Positions 36,987-44,750 of a DNA stretch of 61,288 nucleotides are shown piece by piece. Within the stretch, counting starts at the first letter, position 1, and each line of letters opens with the position of its first letter. The notes under the pieces were generated by a model. That model was not told the origin of the DNA. It saw only the letters and a program-made list of their open reading frames with translations, and ran no database searches. This stretch comes from an uncultured Clostridia bacterium (GTDB taxonomy: Bacteria; Bacillota; Clostridia; Oscillospirales; CAG-272), in the NCBI GenBank assembly GCA_944381075.1, contig CALWJT010000030.1, positions 1 through 61,288 of the forward strand. Direction: 5' to 3'. Position numbers and translations under genes: made by a program.

Positions 36987-39059
36987 ATGGAGAATCATGA
37001 TATGAAGCAGTCAAAATGGATGTGGTGCCCCGGTGATTTCGAGCTCTACCATGGAATGCTCGTTCACAACAGACGTACGCAGGGAGGCGTTTCTTGTCCC
37101 GCGGCCGGATCTGGTCCGGACGGGGATCTATCCCTTCTGGGTCCCGTCTTTTATCCGCCGATGTGGCGCGTCGATTCCCCTCACAGGAATCTGTTCCTCT
37201 ATAAGGTCGTGAACCTTGAAAAGCCGGAGACGGTGACGCTATATGCCAACACCGAGCATGCCAGCATCCTTGCCGACGGCGTGCGGTATCCTGCGGGAGT
37301 GGCCGTTACGCTGAAGCCCGGCCGCCAGATGGTCAAGGTGTTCGCCTACAAGGACGGAGGCTTCCCCGCCGTTTACTGCGTCGGCGATTCGTTCGCCTCC
37401 GATGAAACGTGGTCCTACGGCTCGTTCGGCGGCGCGGACCTTCCGGCCGGTACCAACGACATGTATACGGCGCTTTCCGACAATCCGGAGGTCTTCAAGT
37501 TCTCTTATGAACGCATTTCTCCTGTCACGTCGGAGAAACTGAACGGCGGGACGCTTTACGATTTCGGCTGCGAGCGCTTCGGCAAGCTGATTTTTGAGAA
37601 TGTGACGCCGGGGGATGCCGCTTTCCTTGTCGTATGCGGCGAATCCCGTGAGGAGGCGCTGGATCCGAAGGATGCCATCGTGCTGGTGAGAGCGCAGGCG
37701 CGAAACGGCAGCTTTGTCTCGACTTCGGTGGCCTTCCGGTATATTTTTGTGCCGGATTTCGGCGGTACTTATGCGTTTTCTGCGGATTTTGAATATCTTC
37801 CGCTGGAGGACCGCGGCGCGTTTCGCTGCGACGACGACTTAGTCAACAAAATCTGGGAGGTGTCCTCCTATACGCTGCATCTGAATGCGCGCGAGGGCTT
37901 TTTCGACGGGATCAAGCGCGACCGCTGGGTATGGGGCGGGGACGCCTATCAAAGCTTTTTCGTCAATTATTATTTGATGAACGACAACGACATCGTCCGC
38001 CGCACGCTGCGGATCCTGCGCGGCGCGGAGCCGATGACCATGCACGTCAATACCATTCCCGACTATACATTCTATTGGATCATGAGCATTTGGGAATATT
38101 ACTATCATACAGGCGACGTTTCCTTTGTCCGCTCCGTATATCCGCAGATGCGCACGACGATGGCGTTCATCCGCGGAAGACTGGACGAGGACGGTCTGTA
38201 CGTCAAGCATCCGGGCGACTGGGTCTTTGTCGACTGGTCGAAGTTCGACGCGGATTCGGGTCCGCTCTGCGCGGAGCAGATGCTGCTTTGCCGCGCCTAT
38301 GAATGTATGGCAAACTGTGCCGGACTGCTGGAAAATTCCGAAGAGGAGGCTGAATACCGTGCGGCTGCGGCTGCCCTTTGTACGATCGTCAACGACCGGT
38401 ATTGGGATGAGGAGAAGGGCGGCTTTGTAGACGATTATCGGACGGAAAATCGGAACATTACCCGCCATGCCAATATCTTTGCGCTTCTTTATCATTTGAC
38501 AAGCGAAGAGCGGCAGGCAAAAATCATCACGCACGTCATCAAAAACAAGGAAATAAGGCCGATCACGACGCCGTATTTTGAGTTTTTTGAGCTCGATGCG
38601 ATGTGCCAGATCGGGGATTTCGGCTACATGACGGATATGCTCCACAGCTATTGGGGCGGCATGATCCGCCTCGGTGCAACGACGATTTGGGAGGAATATT
38701 TCCCGAACAGAGAAGGCGCGGAGCACTATGCGATGTATGGCCGTCCCTACGGCAAGAGCCTTTGCCATGCGTGGGGCGCGTCGCCGATTTATCTGCTTGG
38801 CAAATACGCGCTCGGCGTGCGGCCGACCTCTCCCGCTTACGCGACCTTCGAGGTAAGGCCGAATCTCATGTGCTTTGGCAGCTTTTCCGGCAAGGTCCCG
38901 ACGCCAAACGGGACAGTCGAGGTTTCCGTAAGCAAAAAGGACGTGACGGTCCGTGCCGATGTGGACGGCGGGACGCTTGTCATCGGGGAAAGGTCCTACC
39001 CGATTGAAAAAGGAAAAACGCTTACGGTCCCATACGGAGGGACCGGCGCACAGGCGTGA
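36987..39059 (+). CDS. GH78-like (alpha-L-rhamnosidase-related) glycosidase
   Basis: A 690-aa protein with no signal peptide. N-terminal beta domains (about 1-285) precede an (alpha/alpha)6 barrel with ECPQRD-type region DGIKRDRWVWGGDAYQS (307-321), YTFYWIMSIWEYYYHTGD, and GATTIWEEYFPN; a C-terminal beta domain follows SLCHAWGASPIYLLGKY. This is the GH78 layout. However, the expected acidic residue after RD in the usual DCPQRDE..W.GD signature is Arg here, so activity or substrate may differ. The start could be ATG 36987 or ATG 37002, the latter preceded by GGAG at 9 bases. It is 21 bases after the permease gene. Confidence 0.85.
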   Translation: MENHDMKQSKWMWCPGDFELYHGMLVHNRRTQGGVSCPAAGSGPDGDLSLLGPVFYPPMWRVDSPHRNLFLYKVVNLEKPETVTLYANTEHASILADGVRYPAGVAVTLKPGRQMVKVFAYKDGGFPAVYCVGDSFASDETWSYGSFGGADLPAGTNDMYTALSDNPEVFKFSYERISPVTSEKLNGGTLYDFGCERFGKLIFENVTPGDAAFLVVCGESREEALDPKDAIVLVRAQARNGSFVSTSVAFRYIFVPDFGGTYAFSADFEYLPLEDRGAFRCDDDLVNKIWEVSSYTLHLNAREGFFDGIKRDRWVWGGDAYQSFFVNYYLMNDNDIVRRTLRILRGAEPMTMHVNTIPDYTFYWIMSIWEYYYHTGDVSFVRSVYPQMRTTMAFIRGRLDEDGLYVKHPGDWVFVDWSKFDADSGPLCAEQMLLCRAYECMANCAGLLENSEEEAEYRAAAAALCTIVNDRYWDEEKGGFVDDYRTENRNITRHANIFALLYHLTSEERQAKIITHVIKNKEIRPITTPYFEFFELDAMCQIGDFGYMTDMLHSYWGGMIRLGATTIWEEYFPNREGAEHYAMYGRPYGKSLCHAWGASPIYLLGKYALGVRPTSPAYATFEVRPNLMCFGSFSGKVPTPNGTVEVSVSKKDVTVRADVDGGTLVIGERSYPIEKGKTLTVPYGGTGAQA

Positions 39060-39070
39060 GGAAAGGGTGA

Positions 39071-39105
39071 AAAAGGGGCGAATTTTTTTAAAATTCGCCC
39101 CTTTT
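39071..39105 (+). terminator. Terminator of pncB-permease-GH78 operon
   Basis: A 15-bp stem AAAAGGGGCGAATTT/AAATTCGCCCCTTTT (39071-39085 with 39091-39105), T-rich at the end. Confidence 0.9.
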
Positions 39106-39234
39106 TATTAAGCTTTTCCGATTGCCGCCGTCTGCTCTTCGCAATGGGACAAGGCAGAGCGGCAAAGGGACGCTTCTGCCGCGGACGGCGGATTTTTCTC
39201 TTGGAAGAAAAATCCGGAACGGACTTGAAAGGTA

Positions 39235-39285
39235 TTGACAATAGGAGAGGACATTGCTATACTATTCTTGCTGACAATGTGTCAG
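39235..39285 (+). promoter_or_regulatory. Promoter and palindromic operator for flavodoxin-TetR unit
   Basis: TTGACA (39235-39240), 17 bases, TATACT (39258-39263), then a perfect palindrome CTGACA-ATG-TGTCAG (39271-39285) at the transcription start. This is where a TetR-type repressor would bind, and a tetR gene is the second gene downstream. A leader of about 170 bases without a gene follows. Confidence 0.75.
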
Positions 39286-39454
39286 AATAAAAGCGGCGGA
39301 AAAGGGCTTTTCTGCAAAGCAGCTTTTTGGCCTTGCCGCTGCGGGGAACCGTCATTGAGGGGGGTTTCTGCGCCGGGCGCCGCTTTGTCTCCCGGTATGC
39401 GCGGCATACGGGAGGAAATTCGGTTTTTGATAAAACAGAAAAGGAGAGTTTGCG

Positions 39455-39925
39455 ATGGAAAAGAAGATTTTAGTAGCGTATTTTTCTGCAAGCGGCGTGA
39501 CCGAAAGGGCAGCAAAGGAGATCGCCTCCGCCGTCGGCGCGGACTTATTGGAGATCCGTCCCGCAGAGCCGTACACCGCCGCCGATCTCGACTGGAAGGA
39601 TCAAAAAAGCCGCAGTACGCTTGAGATGAAGGATCCTGCGTGCCGTCCCGCCATTCTGGCGTCCGCGCTGGACGTGTCACAGTATGATGTCGTTTTTGTC
39701 GGGTTCCCCATCTGGTGGTACGTGGAGCCGCGCATCATCGATACCTTCTTGGAAAGCCATCCTTTTTCGGGGAAGACGCTCATTCCGTTTGCGACCTCGG
39801 GAGGAAGCGGAATATCCGGTGCGCAGCGCAGCTTAAAGGAACATTGTCCCGATGCTGTATGGAAAGAGGGCGCGCTTGTGAACGCCGGCGCTGCCGCCTT
39901 TGCAAAAGCTGCGCTGGAGAACTGA
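39455..39925 (+). CDS. Flavodoxin
   Basis: A 156-aa FMN-binding electron carrier of the flavodoxin_4-like, NADPH-quinone-type group. The phosphate-binding loop is YFSASGVTERAAKEIA near residues 9-24. The FVGFPIWWYVEPRIIDTFLE block near 85-104 (WWY) binds the isoalloxazine ring, and ATSGGSGIS near 115 follows. GGAGAGTTTGCG is the ribosome binding site. With the tetR gene 30 bases downstream and an operator upstream, it is likely part of a redox- or toxicant-responsive unit. Confidence 0.9.
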   Translation: MEKKILVAYFSASGVTERAAKEIASAVGADLLEIRPAEPYTAADLDWKDQKSRSTLEMKDPACRPAILASALDVSQYDVVFVGFPIWWYVEPRIIDTFLESHPFSGKTLIPFATSGGSGISGAQRSLKEHCPDAVWKEGALVNAGAAAFAKAALEN

Positions 39926-39955
39926 AAAAACGGCATCTTGCCGGAGGAGGAACGA

Positions 39956-40597
39956 ATGCCGAGAGGCTCGGATACATTGGCTGCCGCGCGAAGGGAGGAG
40001 ATCCTCGATGCCTGCGCGCAGCTGTATGAACAGAAGCCCTTTCGAGAGATCACGCTCGGGGAAATTGGGGAAAAGACTTCGTTTACCCGCACGTCCATTT
40101 ACAATTATTTTCGTACGAAGGAAGAAATTTTTCTCGCGCTTCTGGAACGGGAGTATAGGATATGGATCGCCGGCTTGGAGGAATTGACAAAAGCGTGCCC
40201 TCTCTCGGCCGCGGCGTTTTCTAAACGGTTTGCCGCCGCGCTGGAGGAGCGCCGATGTATGCTGAAGCTCATGTCCATGAACCTTTACGATATGGAATCC
40301 GGCAGCCGGATGGAGAATCTGGTCGCCTTTAAAAGGGCTTATGGCGATTCGATACAGGCGGTCGAACGATGTCTGAAAAAGCATTTTTCTGCGGCGGCAG
40401 ACGACGATTTGCAGAGGTTTCTTTCTTCGCTTTTTCCTTTTCTTCTTGGTGTGTATCCTTATGCTGTGGCGACGGAAAAACAGAAAGAGGCCATGAGAAT
40501 CGCCGGCGTGAGATATGAGCGCCGCACGATCCGCGAGGTTGTGCAGCCATTTGTGGAGGGGCTTGTGCAGGGATTTCGGCGGGATGCTCCGTCGTAA
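39956..40597 (+). CDS. TetR-family transcriptional regulator
   Basis: A 213-aa repressor-like protein. The N-terminal helix-turn-helix reads REEILDACAQLYEQKPFREITLGEIGEKTSFTRTSIYNYFRTKEEIFL in overlapping blocks (positions about 12-60), typical of TetR. The C-terminal half is helical with no recognised ligand motif. ATG 39956 follows GGAGGAGGAACG; an ATG 18 bases upstream has no site. It probably binds the CTGACA/TGTCAG palindrome at 39271-39285 and so represses its own unit. Confidence 0.9.
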   Translation: MPRGSDTLAAARREEILDACAQLYEQKPFREITLGEIGEKTSFTRTSIYNYFRTKEEIFLALLEREYRIWIAGLEELTKACPLSAAAFSKRFAAALEERRCMLKLMSMNLYDMESGSRMENLVAFKRAYGDSIQAVERCLKKHFSAAADDDLQRFLSSLFPFLLGVYPYAVATEKQKEAMRIAGVRYERRTIREVVQPFVEGLVQGFRRDAPS

Positions 40598-40690
40598 AGG
40601 AAGAGGAGCTGTCCGCACAGTTTTCCCACGCGGAAAAAATCGTTTTGCTGTGAGAATCGAGACGGCACAGCTTGGATCTGGGAGGATAAG

Positions 40691-41224
40691 ATGTACCATA
40701 TTTGCAGATATCGGTCGCCGCTTGGCGGCATTACGCTTGCGGGCCGCGGAGAGGCGATCACGGGACTTTGGTTCGATGGGCAAAAATATTTTGCGCATGG
40801 GCTGCCGGAGGCGTGCGGGGAACAAGAGCTGCCCGTATTTGCCCTGGCGCGGGAATGGCTCGACGTTTATTTTTCCGGAAAGGCGCCCGCGTTCACGCCG
40901 CCCCTGTCTATGGAGGGGATATCCCCTTTCCGCAAAAGAGTATGGGAGATCATGCTGGAGATCCCTTTCGGTCAGACTTCTACCTACGGCAAAATCGCAG
41001 AGCGTCTCGAAAAGGAGACGGGGAAGCCCGTTTCTGCGCAGGCGGTCGGGGGTGCCGTCGGGCACAATTCCATTTCTCTTATTATCCCCTGTCATCGTGT
41101 GATCGGGACAAACGGCAGCCTCACGGGCTATGCCGGCGGTGTGGATAAAAAAGCGGCGCTCTTGAAAATGGAAGGCGTAGACGTGGAAAAGCTGTTTGTT
41201 CCTGGGCGGGGAACGTCTCTATGA
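40691..41224 (+). CDS. ogt: Methylated-DNA-protein cysteine methyltransferase
   Basis: A 177-aa O6-alkylguanine DNA repair protein. The active-site Cys is in LIIPCHRVIG near residues 132-141. The helix-turn-helix IPFGQTSTYGKIAERLEKETGKP and the asparagine hinge GHNSISL precede it. The length fits Ogt/MGMT types without an Ada domain. It follows tetR by 93 bases with a GGGAGGATAAG site. It carries out a suicidal transfer of the alkyl group to its own cysteine. Confidence 0.95.
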   Translation: MYHICRYRSPLGGITLAGRGEAITGLWFDGQKYFAHGLPEACGEQELPVFALAREWLDVYFSGKAPAFTPPLSMEGISPFRKRVWEIMLEIPFGQTSTYGKIAERLEKETGKPVSAQAVGGAVGHNSISLIIPCHRVIGTNGSLTGYAGGVDKKAALLKMEGVDVEKLFVPGRGTSL

Positions 41225-41245
41225 GGGGTATCATGGAAAGCCGGC

Positions 41246-41926
41246 TTGAAAGAACAAAACGAGAGTTTACTAGGTAAGCCGGCGGCTTTGAAGGTTATCA
41301 AACGTATTTTCAATGGAGGTCTTCAACGCCTTATTGTTGAAAACATGTTTTTCACGGGCGATGAGCGGGCTCTGAAGATCGCTGCGGGCACCTGCGCTTT
41401 TCGGGAGGATCATCGGTTCCCCATGTGTCGCACAAAACGGGAACTGGACGCGGCGGAGGCCATGCTTCAGATTCGGAACGGGGGAAAGCGGATATCCGAA
41501 CCGTCAAATATATTGCCGGCTCCGCCGAAGCCTTGCCGTTTGCGAAGGGGGGTGTTTGGCTTTGTGATGTTTCGCCTTTCTTTTCATCATTTTGTAAATG
41601 CTGCGCTTGTGATGCGGGAAATGTATCGTGTGCTGAGGACGGGCGGACGTCTTTTCCTCGCGGATATGGCGGCAAGGCAGGAATCTCTTCGCGGCAGAGC
41701 GGATTTTTATAAAAGGGTGCGCGGCTCGTCTTAGGAGCGCTGTCTTTCGGCGCAGGAAATGGAAGCCCTTGTTAGGACATGTGGAATCCTGCGCGAGTTT
41801 CCTGTTCTTGCCGAAATCCCTGTCGGGCTGTCTGCCTGGACGGACCCGGCAAGGGTGAGCGGGTGCAGAAAAATCACGGCGGCGATGGAGACAGTTATGC
41901 GGGGGCATGGAAGAGACGGGATTTGA
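41246..41926 (+). pseudogene. Decayed SAM-dependent methyltransferase
   Basis: Fragments of one class I methyltransferase are spread over two frames. Frame A has ALKIAAGTCAF near 41370 (motif I, normally LEIAAGTGAF) and DAAEAMLQI near 41450. Frame B has KADIRTVKYIAGSAEALPF near 41480-41540. Frame A again has FHHFVNAALVMREMYRVLR near 41590 and GGRLFLADMAA. An in-frame TAG at 41732-41734 is followed in the same frame by a plausible C-terminus (MEALVRTCGILREFPVL) to a TGA near 41926. So there are at least two frameshifts plus a nonsense codon. This is a recent loss, not sequencing noise at a single site. Boundaries are approximate. Confidence 0.8.
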
Positions 41927-41928
41927 GC

Positions 41929-42432
41929 CTATGAAAAAGAAGGGGAAATCATGTCCAGTCATCGCGGTTTCTTTCCATTGTCAGAAAATACAAAGAGGGA
42001 ATCCCGGATTTTTTCCCCGCGGACCTGCTTGCAGCATTGATCGGGGATCCTCCGGCATCGCTTGCCGCGATGCCGGAGGATTTTTCACTGTCTGAATGTA
42101 TGGGCCGATGTCATCGGCGGTATCTATCCTGCAAACAGGAGATGACCGAACGTGCCGCCTTTGCCCGGCTGAAATCACGCGGCTTTTTCCGGCAGCGGAA
42201 AGCTAAACCGTTTGTCCGCGAAGAAAACGGAGATCCCTTCCACAGCATGTTTTTGAAAGGAGAAAATGTTGAAAAACCCGTTCTCGGAGGGAAAAACGGG
42301 CGAAAAAATGAAAAAGCGGACCCCGTGCAGGAAAAGGCCCATTTAAGATATCGCCTTCCTGCGTCGGATCCGTCGAGGGCGGTTTCTTCTTGTATAAAGT
42401 GTAATGGATTCTAAAACTTTTCGTGAATTCTA
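41929..42432. other. Spacer with terminator, no gene seen
   Basis: About 500 bases between the methyltransferase pseudogene and the MarR promoter. A 29-codon open frame starts at 41951 but has no relatives I recognise. The terminator at 42047-42086 is described separately. The remainder shows no protein-like frame. Confidence 0.5.
42047..42086 (+). terminator. Rho-independent terminator
   Basis: A perfect 15-bp stem ATCCTCCGGCATCGC (42047-42061) with its complement (42067-42081), then a T run. It would end transcription from the ogt/methyltransferase region. Confidence 0.88.
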
Positions 42433-42477
42433 TTGACAAGCCTGCGGAATTCTCATAAAATTGCTAACAGTGTTAGT
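42433..42477 (+). promoter_or_regulatory. Promoter and operator for MarR-ABC operon
   Basis: TTGACA (42433-42438), 17 bases, TAAAAT (42456-42461), then an inverted repeat CTAACA-G-TGTTAG (42464-42476) at the expected start site. The spacing suits a MarR repressor that blocks its own operon. Confidence 0.8.
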
Positions 42478-42516
42478 AAAATGACATAGGCAAAACGAAA
42501 GGGGGGGAGCGCTGTT

Positions 42517-42993
42517 ATGGAATATGAAAAGCTGGCGGCGGAGTTCCTGGATATCCTGCCAAAGCTGCTTCAGATCCCGATGCGGAAGAATGCCGACCGG
42601 CAGGTACGCGGGGAAATGTTTGCGCTGGACTATCTTGCCGAGGCCGGTCCGCAGACGCCGGGGAAGATCAGCGCGAAGATGAACGTCAGCACGGCGCGCA
42701 CCGCGAAGCTGCTCTCCGTGCTGGAGGCAAAGGGCTTTATCGTCCGTGTGCCGGATAAGGCGGACAAACGAAAGGTCTGTGTCACCTTATCGGATAAGGG
42801 AGCCCGTCATATCGCAGTACGCCGAAAGCTTTTTCTAAAGGCGGCAGCCGACGCGCTGGAGGCGCTCGGGGAGCAGGATGCCGTAGAATATGTGCGCATT
42901 ACCAAGCGGATATTGGAAAATGCCTCTGAAAAAGAAAAGGAACCCTGCGCGGAGCCTCTTTCATACTTAGAGAAAGGAAACAAACAAGAATGA
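42517..42993 (+). CDS. MarR-family transcriptional regulator
   Basis: A 158-aa winged helix-turn-helix regulator. The DNA-binding part is LAEAGPQTPGKISAKMNVSTARTAKLLSVLEAKGFI (about 40-75) with the wing VRVPDKADKRKVCVTLSDKG. It resembles MarR proteins that control adjacent multidrug ABC exporters in Clostridia. Its stop overlaps the first ABC gene by 4 bases (ATGA). It probably binds the palindrome at 42464-42476 and is released by an antimicrobial-type ligand (inference). Confidence 0.92.
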   Translation: MEYEKLAAEFLDILPKLLQIPMRKNADRQVRGEMFALDYLAEAGPQTPGKISAKMNVSTARTAKLLSVLEAKGFIVRVPDKADKRKVCVTLSDKGARHIAVRRKLFLKAAADALEALGEQDAVEYVRITKRILENASEKEKEPCAEPLSYLEKGNKQE

Positions 42994-44750
42994 TACGAAT
43001 CTTCAGACATTTAAGGACAAAGGAATGGTGCTTTGTCATCCTCAGCGTTCTGTTCATTGTTGCACAGGTCTGGCTGGATCTGCGGCTTCCGGAGTATATG
43101 ACGGAAATCACAGAGCTTGTGCAGACCGAGGGCAGCGCGATGGCGGATATTTATTCCGCCGGAGGAAAAATGCTGCTCTGTGCGCTCGGAAGCCTTGTCA
43201 CTTCCATTATCGTCGGTTTCTTCGCGGCGCAGGTTGCAGCGAATTTGTCAAAACGGCTGCGCCGTGAAATTTTTGAAAAGGTGGAGTCCTTTTCTATGGA
43301 GGAGATCTCCAATTTTTCGACCGACAGTCTGATCACACGCTCGACCAACGATATCACGCAAATCGAGATGATCGTGGCAATGGGGCTCCAGCTCATTGTG
43401 AAGGCCCCGATCATGGCGGTCATGGCAATTGTAAAAATACAGGACAAGGGAACATGGCAGTGGTCGGCGCTTACTGCGTGCGCGGTCGTCCTGCTTGTTT
43501 CGACTATCCTTGTGATCATGCTTTATGCGGTCCCGAAGTTCAAGCGGATCCAGGGGCTGACCGATAACCTCAACCGCGTTTCGAGGGAAAACCTGACGGG
43601 ACTGCGCGTTGTCCGCGCGTACAATGCGGAAGCGTATCAGGAGGAAAAATTCGACAAAGCCAATGAGGAGCTCACCGAAACACATCTGAAGGCACAGAGG
43701 GCCATGCAGGTGATGAACCCGATGATGAGCCTTGTCATGAACGGGATCACGCTCGGGATTTACTGGATCGGCGCGTACTTGATCGATGCCGCCGGCGCTC
43801 TCGACAAGCTTCCTCTTTTCTCCAACATGGTCGTTTTTTCGTCGTATGCGATGCAGGTCATCATGGCCTTTACGATGCTCACGATGATCTTTATCATGCT
43901 GCCGAGGGCTGCCGTATCCGCGAAGCGCATCGAGGAGGTGCTGGGGACCAAGCCCGCTATCCTGGACGGCAGTGCGAGCGGCGAGACGGCTCTTCGGGGC
44001 GAGGTGGAATTCCGTCATGTCAGCTTCCGCTATCCGGATGCGGACGAATATGTCCTTCACGATATCAGCTTTACCGCGCATAAAGGCGAAACCGTCGCCT
44101 TTATCGGCGCGACGGGCAGCGGGAAAAGCACGATCGTAAATCTCGTTGCACGGTTTTACGACGCAACGGAGGGGGAGGTCCTTGTCGACGGCGTCAATGT
44201 CAAGGATTACCGGCTGCATGACCTGTATAATAAGCTCGGCTATGTGCCGCAGCGGGCGGTGCTGTTCTCCGGCACCGTAAAATCCAATGTCGCATTCGGC
44301 GAGAACGGAAAGCCGCCGGCGGAGGATGAGGAAATCCAGGCGGCGGTCCGAACGGCCCAGAGCGCCGATTTCGTAGAAAAGCTCGAGGGGGGCTACGACG
44401 GCGCCGTCGCGCAGGGGGGCGCGAATTTTTCCGGCGGACAGAAGCAGCGGCTTTCTATTGCGAGGGCGATCTGCCGCCGGCCGGAGATTTACATTTTCGA
44501 TGATTCGTTCTCGGCGCTGGATTATAAAACGGACAGGGTCCTGCGTTCTGCGCTGAAAAAAGAAACGGCAGGCGTAACCAGCCTGATCGTAGCGCAGAGG
44601 ATCGGTACGATCAAGGATGCCGACCGCATCGTCGTGGTCGACGAGGGCAGGGCGGTCGGCATCGGGACGCATGATGAGCTAATGGCATCCTGCGAGGTCT
44701 ACCGCGAGATCGCACTTTCTCAGCTTTCAAAGGAGGAACTTGGCGCATGA
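42990..44750 (+). CDS. ABC multidrug exporter subunit, degenerate-site half
   Basis: A 586-aa fused membrane-ATPase half-transporter. Six transmembrane helices (about 18-310) are followed by an ATPase domain with Walker A GATGSGKST, signature FSGGQKQR, and Walker B YIFDDSFSALD. The catalytic Glu after Walker B is Asp, the mark of the degenerate half in heterodimeric exporters (BmrC/TM287-like). It therefore pairs with the next gene, which keeps the Glu. The start and stop overlap its neighbours by 4 bases each, so the three proteins are translationally coupled. Confidence 0.92.
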   Translation: MIRIFRHLRTKEWCFVILSVLFIVAQVWLDLRLPEYMTEITELVQTEGSAMADIYSAGGKMLLCALGSLVTSIIVGFFAAQVAANLSKRLRREIFEKVESFSMEEISNFSTDSLITRSTNDITQIEMIVAMGLQLIVKAPIMAVMAIVKIQDKGTWQWSALTACAVVLLVSTILVIMLYAVPKFKRIQGLTDNLNRVSRENLTGLRVVRAYNAEAYQEEKFDKANEELTETHLKAQRAMQVMNPMMSLVMNGITLGIYWIGAYLIDAAGALDKLPLFSNMVVFSSYAMQVIMAFTMLTMIFIMLPRAAVSAKRIEEVLGTKPAILDGSASGETALRGEVEFRHVSFRYPDADEYVLHDISFTAHKGETVAFIGATGSGKSTIVNLVARFYDATEGEVLVDGVNVKDYRLHDLYNKLGYVPQRAVLFSGTVKSNVAFGENGKPPAEDEEIQAAVRTAQSADFVEKLEGGYDGAVAQGGANFSGGQKQRLSIARAICRRPEIYIFDDSFSALDYKTDRVLRSALKKETAGVTSLIVAQRIGTIKDADRIVVVDEGRAVGIGTHDELMASCEVYREIALSQLSKEELGA

